DNA of 58,919 nt, from the NCBI RefSeq assembly GCF_001308195.1, contig NZ_JXDF01000019.1:1-58919 (forward strand), in the 5' to 3' direction. The translations under genes were made by a program, and so were the position numbers. This stretch comes from Apilactobacillus kunkeei. GTDB taxonomy: Bacteria > Bacillota > Bacilli > Lactobacillales > Lactobacillaceae. The notes beneath the pieces were generated by a model that was not told the origin of the DNA, did no database searches, and saw nothing but the letters and a program-made list of their open reading frames with translations. Positions within the stretch are counted from its first letter, which is position 1. The number at the start of each line of letters is the position of its first letter. Shown here in pieces: positions 43,462-52,495 of the stretch.

Positions 43462-44145
43462 ATGAAAAAACAAACTTTAGCACAACGTATTAATATCATT
43501 CGTGCCGGTGTGATGGGTTCTAACGACGGAATCCTATCGGTTGCCGGTATTGTTATCGGTGTTGCCGGTGCCACTAGCAACACCTTCTCAATTTTTATTT
43601 CAGGGATTGCCGGCATGATTGCCGGAACCGTTTCAATGGCCATGGGAGAATATGTCTCAGTTAATTCTGAAAGTGATTCTCAAAAGAACGCCGTTGAAAG
43701 ACAAAAGGTTGCCTTAAGAGACAACTATGACTCAGAATTCAAAATCGTCAAAGAAAAGTACATGAATAGTGGTATCTCAGACGAACTGGCTACTAAAGCC
43801 ACTACCGAAATGATGAACAAAGACGCTTTGGTGACAACCGTTCGTGAAAAATACGGTTTCAACGTCAACCAATTCACCAGTCCATACGCGGCTGCCATCG
43901 CGTCAATGATTTCATTTCCAACCGGATCAATCCTACCGCTAGTCGCTATCTCCCTTTTCCCTGCTAACATCAAGGTTGTAGCAACATTTATCGCGGTTCT
44001 AATCGCCCTATCGCTGACCGGGTACGCCGCCGCAATGTTGAGTAACGCCAACCGTTTGAAATCAACATTAAGAAACGTCGCATCCGGAATGTTAACCATG
44101 CTAGTAACCTATCTAATCGGTTTGCTAGTCGGAAGTCTAGCCTAG
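43462..44145 (+). CDS. VIT/CCC1-family metal transporter, first copy
   Basis: The 227-aa membrane protein of the vacuolar-iron-transporter family has an N-terminal RAGVMGSNDGILSVAGIVIG helix, conserved metal-path residues in SMAMGEYVSVNSESD, a long cytoplasmic helical insert (70-130) and three C-terminal helices. The family exports or sequesters Fe2+ or Mn2+. It is followed 12 bases later by a second VIT gene; they may work as a heterodimer. AGAAAGG precedes the ATG. Confidence 0.9.
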   Translation: MKKQTLAQRINIIRAGVMGSNDGILSVAGIVIGVAGATSNTFSIFISGIAGMIAGTVSMAMGEYVSVNSESDSQKNAVERQKVALRDNYDSEFKIVKEKYMNSGISDELATKATTEMMNKDALVTTVREKYGFNVNQFTSPYAAAIASMISFPTGSILPLVAISLFPANIKVVATFIAVLIALSLTGYAAAMLSNANRLKSTLRNVASGMLTMLVTYLIGLLVGSLA

Positions 44146-44157
44146 GGAGGAATAACA

Positions 44158-44850
44158 ATGGAAAAGAAAAAACAAACCGCCACAATGGACGAAAAGCTAA
44201 ACACCCTTAGAGCTGGGGTATTGGGATCTAACGATGGAATTCTTACCGTCGTTGGTGTCTTGTTCTCAGTTGCCGTGGCCACACCAAACATCTTCACAAT
44301 TTTTATCGCCGGGTTATCAGACCTATTAGCCTGCGCCTTCTCAATGGCATCCGGTGAATACGCATCCGTTAGTTCACAACGTGACGCCGAAAGCTCATCG
44401 GTAGAAAAGGAACGTTACCTATTAAAGAACGATCTAGCAGGTGAAAAGAAGATTGTTCAAGAATTCTACATGAGTCGTGGAATTACCGAGGAAACCGCCA
44501 AAGAAATCGCCGATGAATTGATTGCTAAAAAGCCATTGGAAACAATGGTTAGCATCAAGTACAACATCGAGTTAAACCACTACATGAATCCGTGGTCTGC
44601 AGCATTCTCATCCCTATTTTCAGCCGCACTAGGTGGATTATTCCCACTTCTTGCAATGAGTCTAACTACTGGAATTTACCGCTGGCCAGCGACGATTTTA
44701 GCAGTTATCGTCTCAGTTGGTCTAACTGGTTTTATGAGTGCCAAACTGGGTGACGGTAAGGTTAAGGTCGCAGTAATCAGAAACATTATCATTGGAATTC
44801 TAACCATGATCATTCACTATGCCATGGGGAAATTAATGAACGAATTCTAA
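44158..44850 (+). CDS. VIT/CCC1-family metal transporter, second copy
   Basis: The 230-aa paralogue of the preceding gene shares LRAGVLGSNDGILTVVGVLF and SMASGEYASVSSQRDAE, with a similar cytoplasmic insert and C-terminal helices. The tandem pair is common in lactobacilli. It likely moves iron or manganese out of the cytoplasm. It ends at a terminator shared with the convergent deacylase gene. Confidence 0.9.
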   Translation: MEKKKQTATMDEKLNTLRAGVLGSNDGILTVVGVLFSVAVATPNIFTIFIAGLSDLLACAFSMASGEYASVSSQRDAESSSVEKERYLLKNDLAGEKKIVQEFYMSRGITEETAKEIADELIAKKPLETMVSIKYNIELNHYMNPWSAAFSSLFSAALGGLFPLLAMSLTTGIYRWPATILAVIVSVGLTGFMSAKLGDGKVKVAVIRNIIIGILTMIIHYAMGKLMNEF

Positions 44851-44887
44851 AATAAAAAAGCCCAAGCATCTTCGCTTAGGCTTTTTT
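44851..44887. terminator. Bidirectional terminator
   Basis: AAGCCCAAGC pairs with GCTTAGGCTT (one mismatch), with A- and T-runs on the two sides. Confidence 0.75.
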
Positions 44888-44889
44888 AT

Positions 44890-46053
44890 TTACTTTAAAT
44901 AGTTAATTGCAATTTGTTTATATAGACGTATGAATGAATAAAATGATTCTAAATCAACGTATTCATCCGTTTGGTGCGCAGTGTCATTTCCGGGGCCTAG
45001 GATGATAACATCCAGGTCTTGATTACGTTCCTTAAATTGAGAAGCATCGGTTCCCATTGATAAAGTCTTCAAATCAAGTTTGTTGCCCAGGATTTCTTCA
45101 CTGGCAGCTTGAGCAGCGTTCACAATTGATGAATGTGCATCGTTTTTGACTGGATAACCACTGAAGTTTACTTCTAGTTCTAGGTTATAGCCATCCTTTT
45201 GGTTAAATGAATCAATCAATTCTTGCAAATCAGCAATGATTTGATCGTTATTTAATTGTGGAATGGTTCTAACCATGACCTTTTGATAGGCAAAGTCAGG
45301 AATTGAGTTAACCTGTTTACCACCCTCAAAGATATCAGGTGTGTAGATGGTCTTACCCAAAGTATCATCCTCACCGGTTTGTTTAACAAAGTATTGCTTT
45401 TCTGCCTGGCGATAGTTGATAAGGTTATCAATCGCATCGATTCCTAATTCTGGTGTAGAGCTGTGAGCTGCCTTTCCGACACTCTTAACGGTGTAAATAA
45501 GTGCTCCCTTGTGAGCATAGACAATATAATGGTGGTTTTGATTGCTTTGTCTTTGACCGGTTGGTTCACCAATCACGATTGCATCGACGTCATCAACATC
45601 CCCTCTCTTTGAAAGGAAGTTGGCACCACCCTGGGTTAATTCTTCAGAGATGGTTGCTAGAAATCTTAGTTGACCGGATAAGTCAGCATGTTCTTCTTTT
45701 AACTCGATTAAAGCAATGACCTGAGCTGCTAGACCAGACTTCATGTCAGTCACACCACGACCATAAATCTTGTCGTCTTCGACATATGGAATAAATGGAT
45801 CGTGGGTCCAATCGTCCAAGTTGTTTTCGTGAACGGTATCCTCATGACCAGCAAAGGCCAAAACCTTTTTCGAAGAACTACCAATGTGAGCAACTAGATT
45901 ACTTCTATTATCAAATTGGTCCACAATTTCACTTGCGATTCCGTGCTTTTTAAATAGTTGGCTTAAATAATCTGCGATGTCTCTTTCGTTGGCATCTACC
46001 GTATTAAAGGCGACTAGGTCCTTTAATACCTGTAATTGTTCTTCTTTTTCCAT
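44890..46053 (-). CDS. M20 metallopeptidase (ArgE/DapE-type deacylase)
   Basis: The 387-aa M20 hydrolase has the metal-binding LAFAGHEDTVHE block near residue 65, GRGVTDMKSG near 97 and the catalytic glutamate pair SEELTQGG near 133. Although similar in annotation to DapE, its place as the last gene of the metQ-metN-metI operon points to deacylation of an imported N-acyl amino acid or peptide, perhaps N-acetylmethionine. That substrate is only inferred. Confidence 0.85.
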   Translation of the reverse strand: MEKEEQLQVLKDLVAFNTVDANERDIADYLSQLFKKHGIASEIVDQFDNRSNLVAHIGSSSKKVLAFAGHEDTVHENNLDDWTHDPFIPYVEDDKIYGRGVTDMKSGLAAQVIALIELKEEHADLSGQLRFLATISEELTQGGANFLSKRGDVDDVDAIVIGEPTGQRQSNQNHHYIVYAHKGALIYTVKSVGKAAHSSTPELGIDAIDNLINYRQAEKQYFVKQTGEDDTLGKTIYTPDIFEGGKQVNSIPDFAYQKVMVRTIPQLNNDQIIADLQELIDSFNQKDGYNLELEVNFSGYPVKNDAHSSIVNAAQAASEEILGNKLDLKTLSMGTDASQFKERNQDLDVIILGPGNDTAHQTDEYVDLESFYSFIRLYKQIAINYLK

Positions 46054-46067
46054 TAGTATCTACCTTC

Positions 46068-46760
46068 TTATTTTGCGTTTTCGTGATCAGTTAATCTGGC
46101 TAAGATATCACCGATAATTTGAATGACGAATACCAAAATCAAAATTAAGATTAATGATACAAAGGTAACGTCATTTTCATATCTTTGGTAACCAACCATG
46201 ACGGCTAGGTTACCAAGTCCACCACCGGCAACGGTACCAGCCATTGCAGTTAAACTGATTAGACTAATTAATGTTACCACGGATGAACGAATAATTTTAG
46301 GTAATCCTTCCTTTAGATATACTCTAAAAACAATTCCCCATGTTGATGAACCCATGGCTTGGGCTGATTCAACGATTCCACTATCCACGTCTAGTAGTGC
46401 GTTTTGCACTTGTCGGGCGTAGAAAGGAATGACGGCGATTACCAATGGAACGATACAAGCGGTGGTACCGATTGCAGTTCCAACGATAATTCTGGTGAAT
46501 GGAGCAATCACAGCTAATAGAATAATGAAGGGAATGGCACGGAAGAAGTTCACAATCTTATCTAGAACAGTGTAGAAGGGAATATTTTCACTGATTCCTT
46601 CTGGTCCAGTTAAGACTAGTAAAACACCGATAAACAAACCGATTATTCCACCAATTAGTGCTGTTACGAATGTCATGTACAATGTTTCGATTGTGGCTTG
46701 TTCAAAGTCTGGAATCATTGTCATCACGTTTGGTAAGTAATGTGTTAAAAATGAACTCAT
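46068..46760 (-). CDS. metI: Methionine ABC transporter permease
   Basis: The 230-aa permease has five helices and the cytoplasmic ABC-coupling loop in ESAQAMGSSTWGIVFRVYLKEG. It is the MetI subunit, 3 bases after metN and 14 before the deacylase gene. It imports L- and D-methionine together with MetN and MetQ. Confidence 0.93.
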   Translation of the reverse strand: MSSFLTHYLPNVMTMIPDFEQATIETLYMTFVTALIGGIIGLFIGVLLVLTGPEGISENIPFYTVLDKIVNFFRAIPFIILLAVIAPFTRIIVGTAIGTTACIVPLVIAVIPFYARQVQNALLDVDSGIVESAQAMGSSTWGIVFRVYLKEGLPKIIRSSVVTLISLISLTAMAGTVAGGGLGNLAVMVGYQRYENDVTFVSLILILILVFVIQIIGDILARLTDHENAK

Positions 46761-46763
46761 CTG

Positions 46764-47834
46764 CTATCCCTCCTTACTATTTCTGATTTTTTCTTGATCC
46801 AAATTGATGTTGGTTAAATGAACATCCTTTGAAGCAAGGTATTCTTTGATTTCTTTGATAGTTGATTCTTCAGCATCGATTGCGATAATCAAGTTACCTA
46901 ATGGCACGTTTGAAATGAATTCAATGTTTCCATATACGATGTTAGCGACGGCACCAAACTTTTGATACAAATCAACGATGATTGGTGTTTCAGTAGAAGC
47001 ACCGATGTAATGCAATCTGAATAGTTGTTGATTACGTGATAATTCAACAAAATGTTCTTGAGCACTTAGTGTGTCTACTGCTTCTTTCACGTTGTTGGTG
47101 GTATCGATAAAGTCTTTGGTTAATTGTGTCTTAGGGTTACTGAAGACCTCTAAGATACTTCCTTTTTCGACCACTTTACCAGTGTCCATGACAGCTACCT
47201 TATTACATAGTGACTTAACTACGTCCATTTCATGGGTAATTAAGACAATCGTAACTCCTAGTTCTTTGTTAATCTTCTTTAGTAATTGCAAGATTGCTTG
47301 CGTGGTCTTTGGGTCCAACGCACTGGTTGCTTCATCACTAATTAGGATTTGTGGATTATTTGCCAAAGCTCTGGCAATGGCCACTCTTTGTTTTTGTCCA
47401 CCAGATAGTTGGGCTGGGTAGAACTTTTCCTTCCCATTTAGACCAACTAGATTGATCAAACGTTGAACACGTTTTCTTCTTTCTTCATTTGAAGTCTTAG
47501 TTCCAACCATTGGGTATAGAATGTTATCTTCAATTGTTCTTGCGTTCATTAAGTTAAAGTGTTGGAAAATAAATCCAATGTTCTTTCTTAATTGACGAAT
47601 TTGCGCATGGCTAAATTTATCAATATCTTTGTTATCGATAATCACTTTTCCGGCACTTGGTTTTTGCAGGTGGTTAATTACTCGTACTAGAGTACTCTTA
47701 CCAGCCCCTGAATAACCAACGATACCGTAAGCGTCACCCTTTTCAATTTGTAGCGATACGTCTTGTACCGCCTTTGAAACTTGGTGTTTTTGCTTAAAGG
47801 TGACATCGATGTGCTCTAGACTAATTTGTGCCAT
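46764..47834 (-). CDS. metN: Methionine ABC transporter ATPase
   Basis: The 356-aa ATPase has Walker A GYSGAGKST (39-47), signature LSGGQKQRVAIA, Walker B LISDEATSALDP, and a C-terminal NIL domain (about 265-345) that senses methionine and inhibits transport in MetN proteins. It is the second gene of the Met T-box operon. Confidence 0.95.
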   Translation of the reverse strand: MAQISLEHIDVTFKQKHQVSKAVQDVSLQIEKGDAYGIVGYSGAGKSTLVRVINHLQKPSAGKVIIDNKDIDKFSHAQIRQLRKNIGFIFQHFNLMNARTIEDNILYPMVGTKTSNEERRKRVQRLINLVGLNGKEKFYPAQLSGGQKQRVAIARALANNPQILISDEATSALDPKTTQAILQLLKKINKELGVTIVLITHEMDVVKSLCNKVAVMDTGKVVEKGSILEVFSNPKTQLTKDFIDTTNNVKEAVDTLSAQEHFVELSRNQQLFRLHYIGASTETPIIVDLYQKFGAVANIVYGNIEFISNVPLGNLIIAIDAEESTIKEIKEYLASKDVHLTNINLDQEKIRNSKEG

Positions 47835-47868
47835 AGTTTCACCTCTACCTCTATTTTGTTTCTAAACC

Positions 47869-48693
47869 TTACTTGTTGAAGTTGATGTCCCATGCAGGAA
47901 TGTCTTCACCCTTGTAAAGTTTCTTTAAAAGATCCTTAGTAGCTTGAGTTTGGTAAGCTTTTACAACCTTCTTGTAGTACTTGTTGTTAGCTTCACTCTT
48001 GTTAGCTGAGATGATGTTGATGTATGGGATTGAATCCTTGTTAGTTGGTTCCTTAAATAGAACATCCTTTGAACTTAGGTTTGAATCTAATGCAAAGTTA
48101 CCGTTAACAACAGCAGCGTCTTCGTCAGATAGAGCTCTTGGAGTTTGGGCAGCATCTAGAGGAACAATCTTTAGGTGCTTCTTGTTTTCACTAATGTCAC
48201 TTGGAGTTGGTAGTGAAGTGTTCTTTAGCTTGATTAGACCGGCACTAGCAAGTAGCTTTAATCCACGAGCTTCGTTAGTAACGTCGTTTGCAACAGCAAT
48301 TGATGCGCCATCTTTAAGATCCTTTAGGCTTGAAACCTTCTTGGAGTATAGAGTTAATGGAGTAAAGATAGTCTTACCAATAGCAACAATCTTAGTGTGG
48401 TGAGCAGTGTTCCAGTTGTCTTGGAATGCGTAGTTTTGGAATGCGTTAATGTCTACTTCTTTGTTAGTTAAAGCATTGTTTGGTTGTGAGTAATCAGTAA
48501 ATTGAACTAATTGTAAATCAACGCCTTCTTTTTTAACACGTTGTTGAACAGCTTTCCAAACACGTGTGTCTCCACCCATGATACCAATCTTAACTGTGTG
48601 TCCTGAATCCTTACCACAACTTGCTAAAAGGGTTAGTGGTAATACCAATAAAAATGTAAAAGCCAATAATAATTTCTTGTAATTCTTCTTCAT
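47869..48693 (-). CDS. metQ: Methionine-binding lipoprotein
   Basis: The 274-aa NlpA/MetQ-family receptor has a lipoprotein signal peptide with lipobox LASC (C26) and the family blocks VKIGIMGGDTRVWKAVQQRV and NAFQNYAFQDNWN. Anchored outside the membrane, it delivers methionine to MetI. It is the first gene after the T-box. Confidence 0.94.
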   Translation of the reverse strand: MKKNYKKLLLAFTFLLVLPLTLLASCGKDSGHTVKIGIMGGDTRVWKAVQQRVKKEGVDLQLVQFTDYSQPNNALTNKEVDINAFQNYAFQDNWNTAHHTKIVAIGKTIFTPLTLYSKKVSSLKDLKDGASIAVANDVTNEARGLKLLASAGLIKLKNTSLPTPSDISENKKHLKIVPLDAAQTPRALSDEDAAVVNGNFALDSNLSSKDVLFKEPTNKDSIPYINIISANKSEANNKYYKKVVKAYQTQATKDLLKKLYKGEDIPAWDINFNK

Positions 48694-48750
48694 AAGAATA
48701 ACCTCCTAAAAAATATAAATGTATGTAACGGAATTTTTAACTTAGCCAAC

Positions 48751-48790
48751 AAAAAAACTCCGCTTCTAGATTAAATCTAGAAACGGAGTT
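48751..48790 (-). terminator. T-box terminator of the metQ operon
   Basis: On the minus strand AACTCCGTTTCTAGA pairs with TCTAGAAGCGGAGTT (one mismatch) and is followed by seven T. Confidence 0.85.
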
Positions 48791-49034
48791 CCGTGGTACC
48801 ATTCTAATTCAGCGGAAGCTTGCACTCCCACCCTCAATAACGTCTATATAAACGCGTGCAATTAATAATGGTTGCCACCCCATCATCGCTTAATTATCAG
48901 CGATGCCAAATTACAGGCCATATTCATTATCTTCTGATTCATTCACTTTCAGCAAACGTGAACTCTCTGCGCAATCATTGGATAACTACTCTCCTGATCA
49001 TCTTGTTTTATTCGTATCGGTTAAGTTGTTTTAT
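48791..49034 (-). promoter_or_regulatory. T-box leader, probably methionine-specific
   Basis: On the minus strand the leader shows AGAGAG with a distal hairpin GTTCAC/GTGAAT around GTTTGCTGAAA, an unpaired ATG at 48921-48919 proposed as the specifier, and a T-box AGAATGGTACCACGG. The core TGGTACC is intact though the flanks differ from the usual GGGTGG-ACCGCG. TGGT suits a tRNA with discriminator A. The metQNI genes downstream support Met. Confidence 0.85.
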
Positions 49035-49062
49035 ATACTACACCCATTTTCTAATATTGCAA
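49035..49062 (-). promoter_or_regulatory. Promoter of the metQ operon
   Basis: On the minus strand TTGCAA (49057-49062) and TAGTAT (49035-49040) are spaced 16 bases, with an extended TG before the -10. Confidence 0.6.
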
Positions 49063-49107
49063 CATATTTTTATCATTATTTTCTAATTTAATATTTTCTT
49101 AATAAAT

Positions 49108-49133
49108 AAAAAGGAGCCTAATTGAGGCTCCTT
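49108..49133 (-). terminator. Terminator of the 163-aa membrane protein gene
   Basis: An AAGGAGCCT / AGGCTCCTT stem is followed on the minus strand by TTTATTTATT. Confidence 0.8.
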
Positions 49134-49140
49134 TAGTGTT

Positions 49141-49632
49141 TTATAGCAATCTTACATTCTGAGAAAATAGTAATTCAATGATTAAAATTAACACATCTAC
49201 GGCTACGAAGAAACCGATGAATGCGAAAAATGTTAGACGAATTGCTTGTAGACGTTTCTTTAAAACATCCCCGGTAAATTCACCATGTTTCTTTTCTAGG
49301 CTAGGTAGTTTTAACCCTAGGAAGATGTAAATTGCTTCTAGTACAAATAACACGATGATCAAGTAGTTGTTGGCCATTTCTGGGAAGATGATGCTTAACA
49401 CAAATGCTGTAGCGACGATTGCTAAGATTACGTATTGACCAGTAATGACGTTAAGCTTCTTTTCACCAGACTTAAATGCTTCGATTTGTTTCTTATCTCC
49501 GCCAAATGAATCAAGTGTCTTTTGGTTGATGGTTTTATTCAACTTGTGAATCTTTGGTAGTGTTTCGTAGGCACCGAATAGTAATAGTGCGATTACAACA
49601 AAAAATAAAATTAAATAAATAACAGTATCCAT
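49141..49632 (-). CDS. Hypothetical membrane protein, 163 aa, four helices
   Basis: Hydrophobic segments lie at about 4-24, 66-86, 90-108 and 134-158, with a polar basic loop between the first and second. No family is recognised. It is monocistronic with its own terminator. A short loop LKLPSLEKKHGEFTGDVL between helices 3 and 4 is charged and probably cytoplasmic. Confidence 0.75.
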   Translation of the reverse strand: MDTVIYLILFFVVIALLLFGAYETLPKIHKLNKTINQKTLDSFGGDKKQIEAFKSGEKKLNVITGQYVILAIVATAFVLSIIFPEMANNYLIIVLFVLEAIYIFLGLKLPSLEKKHGEFTGDVLKKRLQAIRLTFFAFIGFFVAVDVLILIIELLFSQNVRLL

Positions 49633-49685
49633 TATCAGTCCTGCTTTCTTTATGTAATGACTTTATTATGTCATTTTTTATTTAA

Positions 49686-49722
49686 TAAAAAAAGCTGAAT
49701 GTTTCCATAACAGCTTTTTTTA
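49686..49722. terminator. Terminator after the S9 peptidase gene
   Basis: A weak AAAGCTG / CAGCTTT stem with long A- and T-runs on both sides. Confidence 0.6.
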
Positions 49723-49725
49723 ATA

Positions 49726-51654
49726 CTATCTTAAATATTTATCAAACCATTCATAGATGTCTGATAGACGTTTGATTCGAAGGTTTGGTAATCCGTTTCT
49801 TGAGAATCCGTGGAATGATTGTGGATAACGAATGTAGTCCACAGGTGTTCCGGTTTGCTTGATCGCTGTGAATAGCGCTTCACTTTGGTTAACCGGACAA
49901 CGCATGTCGAATTCACCATGTTGAATTCTAGTGGGTGTCTTGACGTTGTGGGCGTACTTCAATGGTGAGCAATCCCAGTAGTATTCCAATCCGCCCTCAT
50001 CGTATAGATCCTTGCCAAGTTCTTTTCTAATGAAACGAACTCCGATGTCGGATGTTCCATATAATGAGTGCCAATCAGATACAGGTCGTTGCACAATCGC
50101 AGCGTTGAAACGGTCGGTGTGACCAATTGCCCAACTAGACATGAATCCACCGTATGATCCACCGGCAATGAAGGTGTTTTGTTCATCTAGGTCGGCGAAC
50201 TGACTCAAGGCAGCGTCTAGACCAGATTGAACATCGGCAAAGTCTTCCTTACCGTATCTACCGATGACGCCGGTTTCGAATTCTTGACCGTAACTGGTAG
50301 AACCACGAGGGTTGACGTAGACGATGGCATAACCACGACTAGCTAGGACTTGGAATTCATGGAAGAAACTTTCACCGTAGTTAGCTTGTGGACCACCGTG
50401 GACATATAGAATTACTGGAAGATGGTTAGAACTACCGGTGTACTTCAATACCCATCCTTCAACAGTAGTCTTACCGTCTTTGGATGGTGTTTCAAAAGGT
50501 GTCACGTCAGCGTAATCATGTTGGGCTGAGAAGTTGGCGTTAGGGTCAAACTTCACGTCTAGTTGTTGGTCAACTAGTTGGACTAATTGACTTGGTGTAT
50601 TTGGTGTTGAAAGGCTGAAGTAGATCTCACCATCGATGGCGGTTAGGTCAACGACATGACAGTGGCCTTCAAATAACTTGGTGATATCGTGACCGTTGTA
50701 TTCAAAGACAACGCTGTGGCCGTGAGTCACGCCACTAAAGACAAAGTTGGTGTCTGACATCCAAACTAAATGACTACCCTCATTTTGAATAAAGTCGGCG
50801 GTAATTGAACCGAATACTTCACCCTCGAAGTCCTCGGTAGCATCGGTTAACTTATCGCTTACTTCATCGTAGATGTATAACTCATTGACGGTTGCGTTTG
50901 GATACTTGGCATCATTTCCGACAACGGCGATTTTTTTACCGTCTGGTGAATAACTAGCGTAGCTAAATTCACCCTTGGCGATACTTGCTGTAACTTGTTT
51001 TTCCGTATCCTTGGTCAAGTCAACATCGTAGACCGCCCTAGTTTCATCTGATTCGGTTTCTAAGGTTGGATTAGTTGGTTTGATTACCAACAAGCGATTT
51101 TGTTTGGCATTGGCATCTTGCAAACTCAAGTCGTACTTGGAGCTGTAGACAGCGTTTCTTTGGTTCATCTTAATGTTGTAACGGTAGATGGTATCAGTAG
51201 CTTGATCATCGACCCACCCAATGCCGTCATGACGGTTATCAAAACGGTGGACCCTTCTAGTTTCTGGGAACTTGGCGGTTTCAAACTTAGCGGGCACCTT
51301 ACTATCTGATGATTGATAGAAAACGGTTTGGCCATCTTTTCCACTAACCAGTTTGGATATCTTAGCATCCTTGGTAAGTTGTTCGGCACTACCACCGGAT
51401 AGTGGCATTCTCATTAAATCACCATTATGTAGATAGACTAGGTAATCGCCCACTTGCACGGGGCTGACGTTCTTGCCACCATCGGTCCATTTCTTTACTT
51501 CATTCTTGTTGTTAATGCTGATAATATCAGCAAAATAGGTATTTTCTTGCTTGTCGACACGGTTTAAAACAGCGAAAATATTTCCATTAATAGCAGTAAC
51601 TTGGGTAATGGATTTCAATTCAAATAAGTCATTTGATTCTATTTTTTTATTCAT
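49726..51654 (-). CDS. S9-family serine peptidase (prolyl oligopeptidase / acylaminoacyl peptidase type)
   Basis: The roughly 642-aa enzyme has an N-terminal beta-propeller (to about 380) with a TolB-like ASYSPDGKKIAVVGND repeat, and a C-terminal alpha/beta-hydrolase domain. The catalytic serine is in GGSYGGFMSSW (near 500), the aspartate in HGEFDMRCPVNQSE and the histidine in SFHGFSR. No signal peptide is present, so it digests peptides in the cytoplasm. ATG 51654 is preferred to the TTG six bases upstream from GAGG spacing. Monocistronic. Confidence 0.93.
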   Translation of the reverse strand: MNKKIESNDLFELKSITQVTAINGNIFAVLNRVDKQENTYFADIISINNKNEVKKWTDGGKNVSPVQVGDYLVYLHNGDLMRMPLSGGSAEQLTKDAKISKLVSGKDGQTVFYQSSDSKVPAKFETAKFPETRRVHRFDNRHDGIGWVDDQATDTIYRYNIKMNQRNAVYSSKYDLSLQDANAKQNRLLVIKPTNPTLETESDETRAVYDVDLTKDTEKQVTASIAKGEFSYASYSPDGKKIAVVGNDAKYPNATVNELYIYDEVSDKLTDATEDFEGEVFGSITADFIQNEGSHLVWMSDTNFVFSGVTHGHSVVFEYNGHDITKLFEGHCHVVDLTAIDGEIYFSLSTPNTPSQLVQLVDQQLDVKFDPNANFSAQHDYADVTPFETPSKDGKTTVEGWVLKYTGSSNHLPVILYVHGGPQANYGESFFHEFQVLASRGYAIVYVNPRGSTSYGQEFETGVIGRYGKEDFADVQSGLDAALSQFADLDEQNTFIAGGSYGGFMSSWAIGHTDRFNAAIVQRPVSDWHSLYGTSDIGVRFIRKELGKDLYDEGGLEYYWDCSPLKYAHNVKTPTRIQHGEFDMRCPVNQSEALFTAIKQTGTPVDYIRYPQSFHGFSRNGLPNLRIKRLSDIYEWFDKYLR

Positions 51655-51711
51655 TAACAACGCCTCTTTTCAATTTAAGTCTAGTATTAATTTTTATCGG
51701 CATAAATGCAA

Positions 51712-51740
51712 TAAAAAAGCCCTAACAATGTTAGGACTTT
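51712..51740 (-). terminator. Terminator of the yibE/F pair
   Basis: On the minus strand GTCCTAACATTGTTAGGGC is followed by TTTTTTATT. It overlaps the last codons of the gene ending at 51731. Confidence 0.75.
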
Positions 51741-52495
51741 GTTTGTTTTTGATTTTTAAATTGCTCGGTAATGACAAACGATGTAATTGGAATCGTGATG
51801 ATAACACCGATTAGCGAGAATAAGATGATGATGAACTCGGCATCAAAGACCTTGTCGTTTAAGATGTCACCCAGTGAGTAGGATAATCCGTGGAACCAGA
51901 CAAATAATGATAATGATCCACCGAATAGTCCAAAGAATAAGGTATTCAATGTCGTTCCAATAATTTGTTTTCCTACATAGACCCCATCGAAGAACAAACG
52001 GTTAGGTTTGATTTCCGGATGTTGTTCCTTAATTTCATCCAAACCAGACGCAATCGCCATGGTTGCTTCGGCAATCGCACCCAGTGTACTTAGGATGGCT
52101 GTGGAAATCGCAATATCGATAAAGCTAATTCCGATTGGTAGAGATAGCCCTTCTAAGTCATCACTATCTTCTAGACCGAATCCTTGCACCTGTGCCCAGT
52201 GTTCGACTGGCACAATCAATAAGACAAGCGCTAGTAGCACCAATACGGAAGCGATAAAGGCTAGACGACTGGTTTCATCATTGGTCCCACTCAAGAAGAT
52301 GGTCAAGGCCAATAGAATCACTCCGGCAATCAAAGTGACGACGATTGGTGGGAAGTGAAATGCCATCAAGACAATCGCGAAGAATAAGAAGCCAAAGTTA
52401 AGCACCAAACTTAGAAATGATTGAAAACCCTGTTTACCCCCTACCAATACCATTAGTACTAATAGGACAAGGCCTAACGCGATAATTGCACTCAT
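51731..52495 (-). CDS. YibE/F-family membrane protein, shorter partner
   Basis: The 254-aa protein has about seven hydrophobic helices and the YibE/F block ISTAILSTLGAIAEATMAIASGLDEI, with a similar block in its longer partner. Its ATG overlaps the upstream stop by one base. Function of the family is unknown; a two-component transporter is often suggested. Confidence 0.88.
   Translation of the reverse strand: MSAIIALGLVLLVLMVLVGGKQGFQSFLSLVLNFGFLFFAIVLMAFHFPPIVVTLIAGVILLALTIFLSGTNDETSRLAFIASVLVLLALVLLIVPVEHWAQVQGFGLEDSDDLEGLSLPIGISFIDIAISTAILSTLGAIAEATMAIASGLDEIKEQHPEIKPNRLFFDGVYVGKQIIGTTLNTLFFGLFGGSLSLFVWFHGLSYSLGDILNDKVFDAEFIIILFSLIGVIITIPITSFVITEQFKNQKQTKS

Noticed and set aside
44890-46053. 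Assignment as the diaminopimelate pathway desuccinylase (dapE)
   Set aside because: The window already encodes the acetylase route with its own deacetylase, and this gene belongs to the metQNI operon.
48856-49091. Plus-strand frames of 62-76 codons across the metQ leader
   Set aside because: They lie opposite the T-box leader, lack ribosome sites and encode unlikely compositions; the RNA structure explains the sequence.
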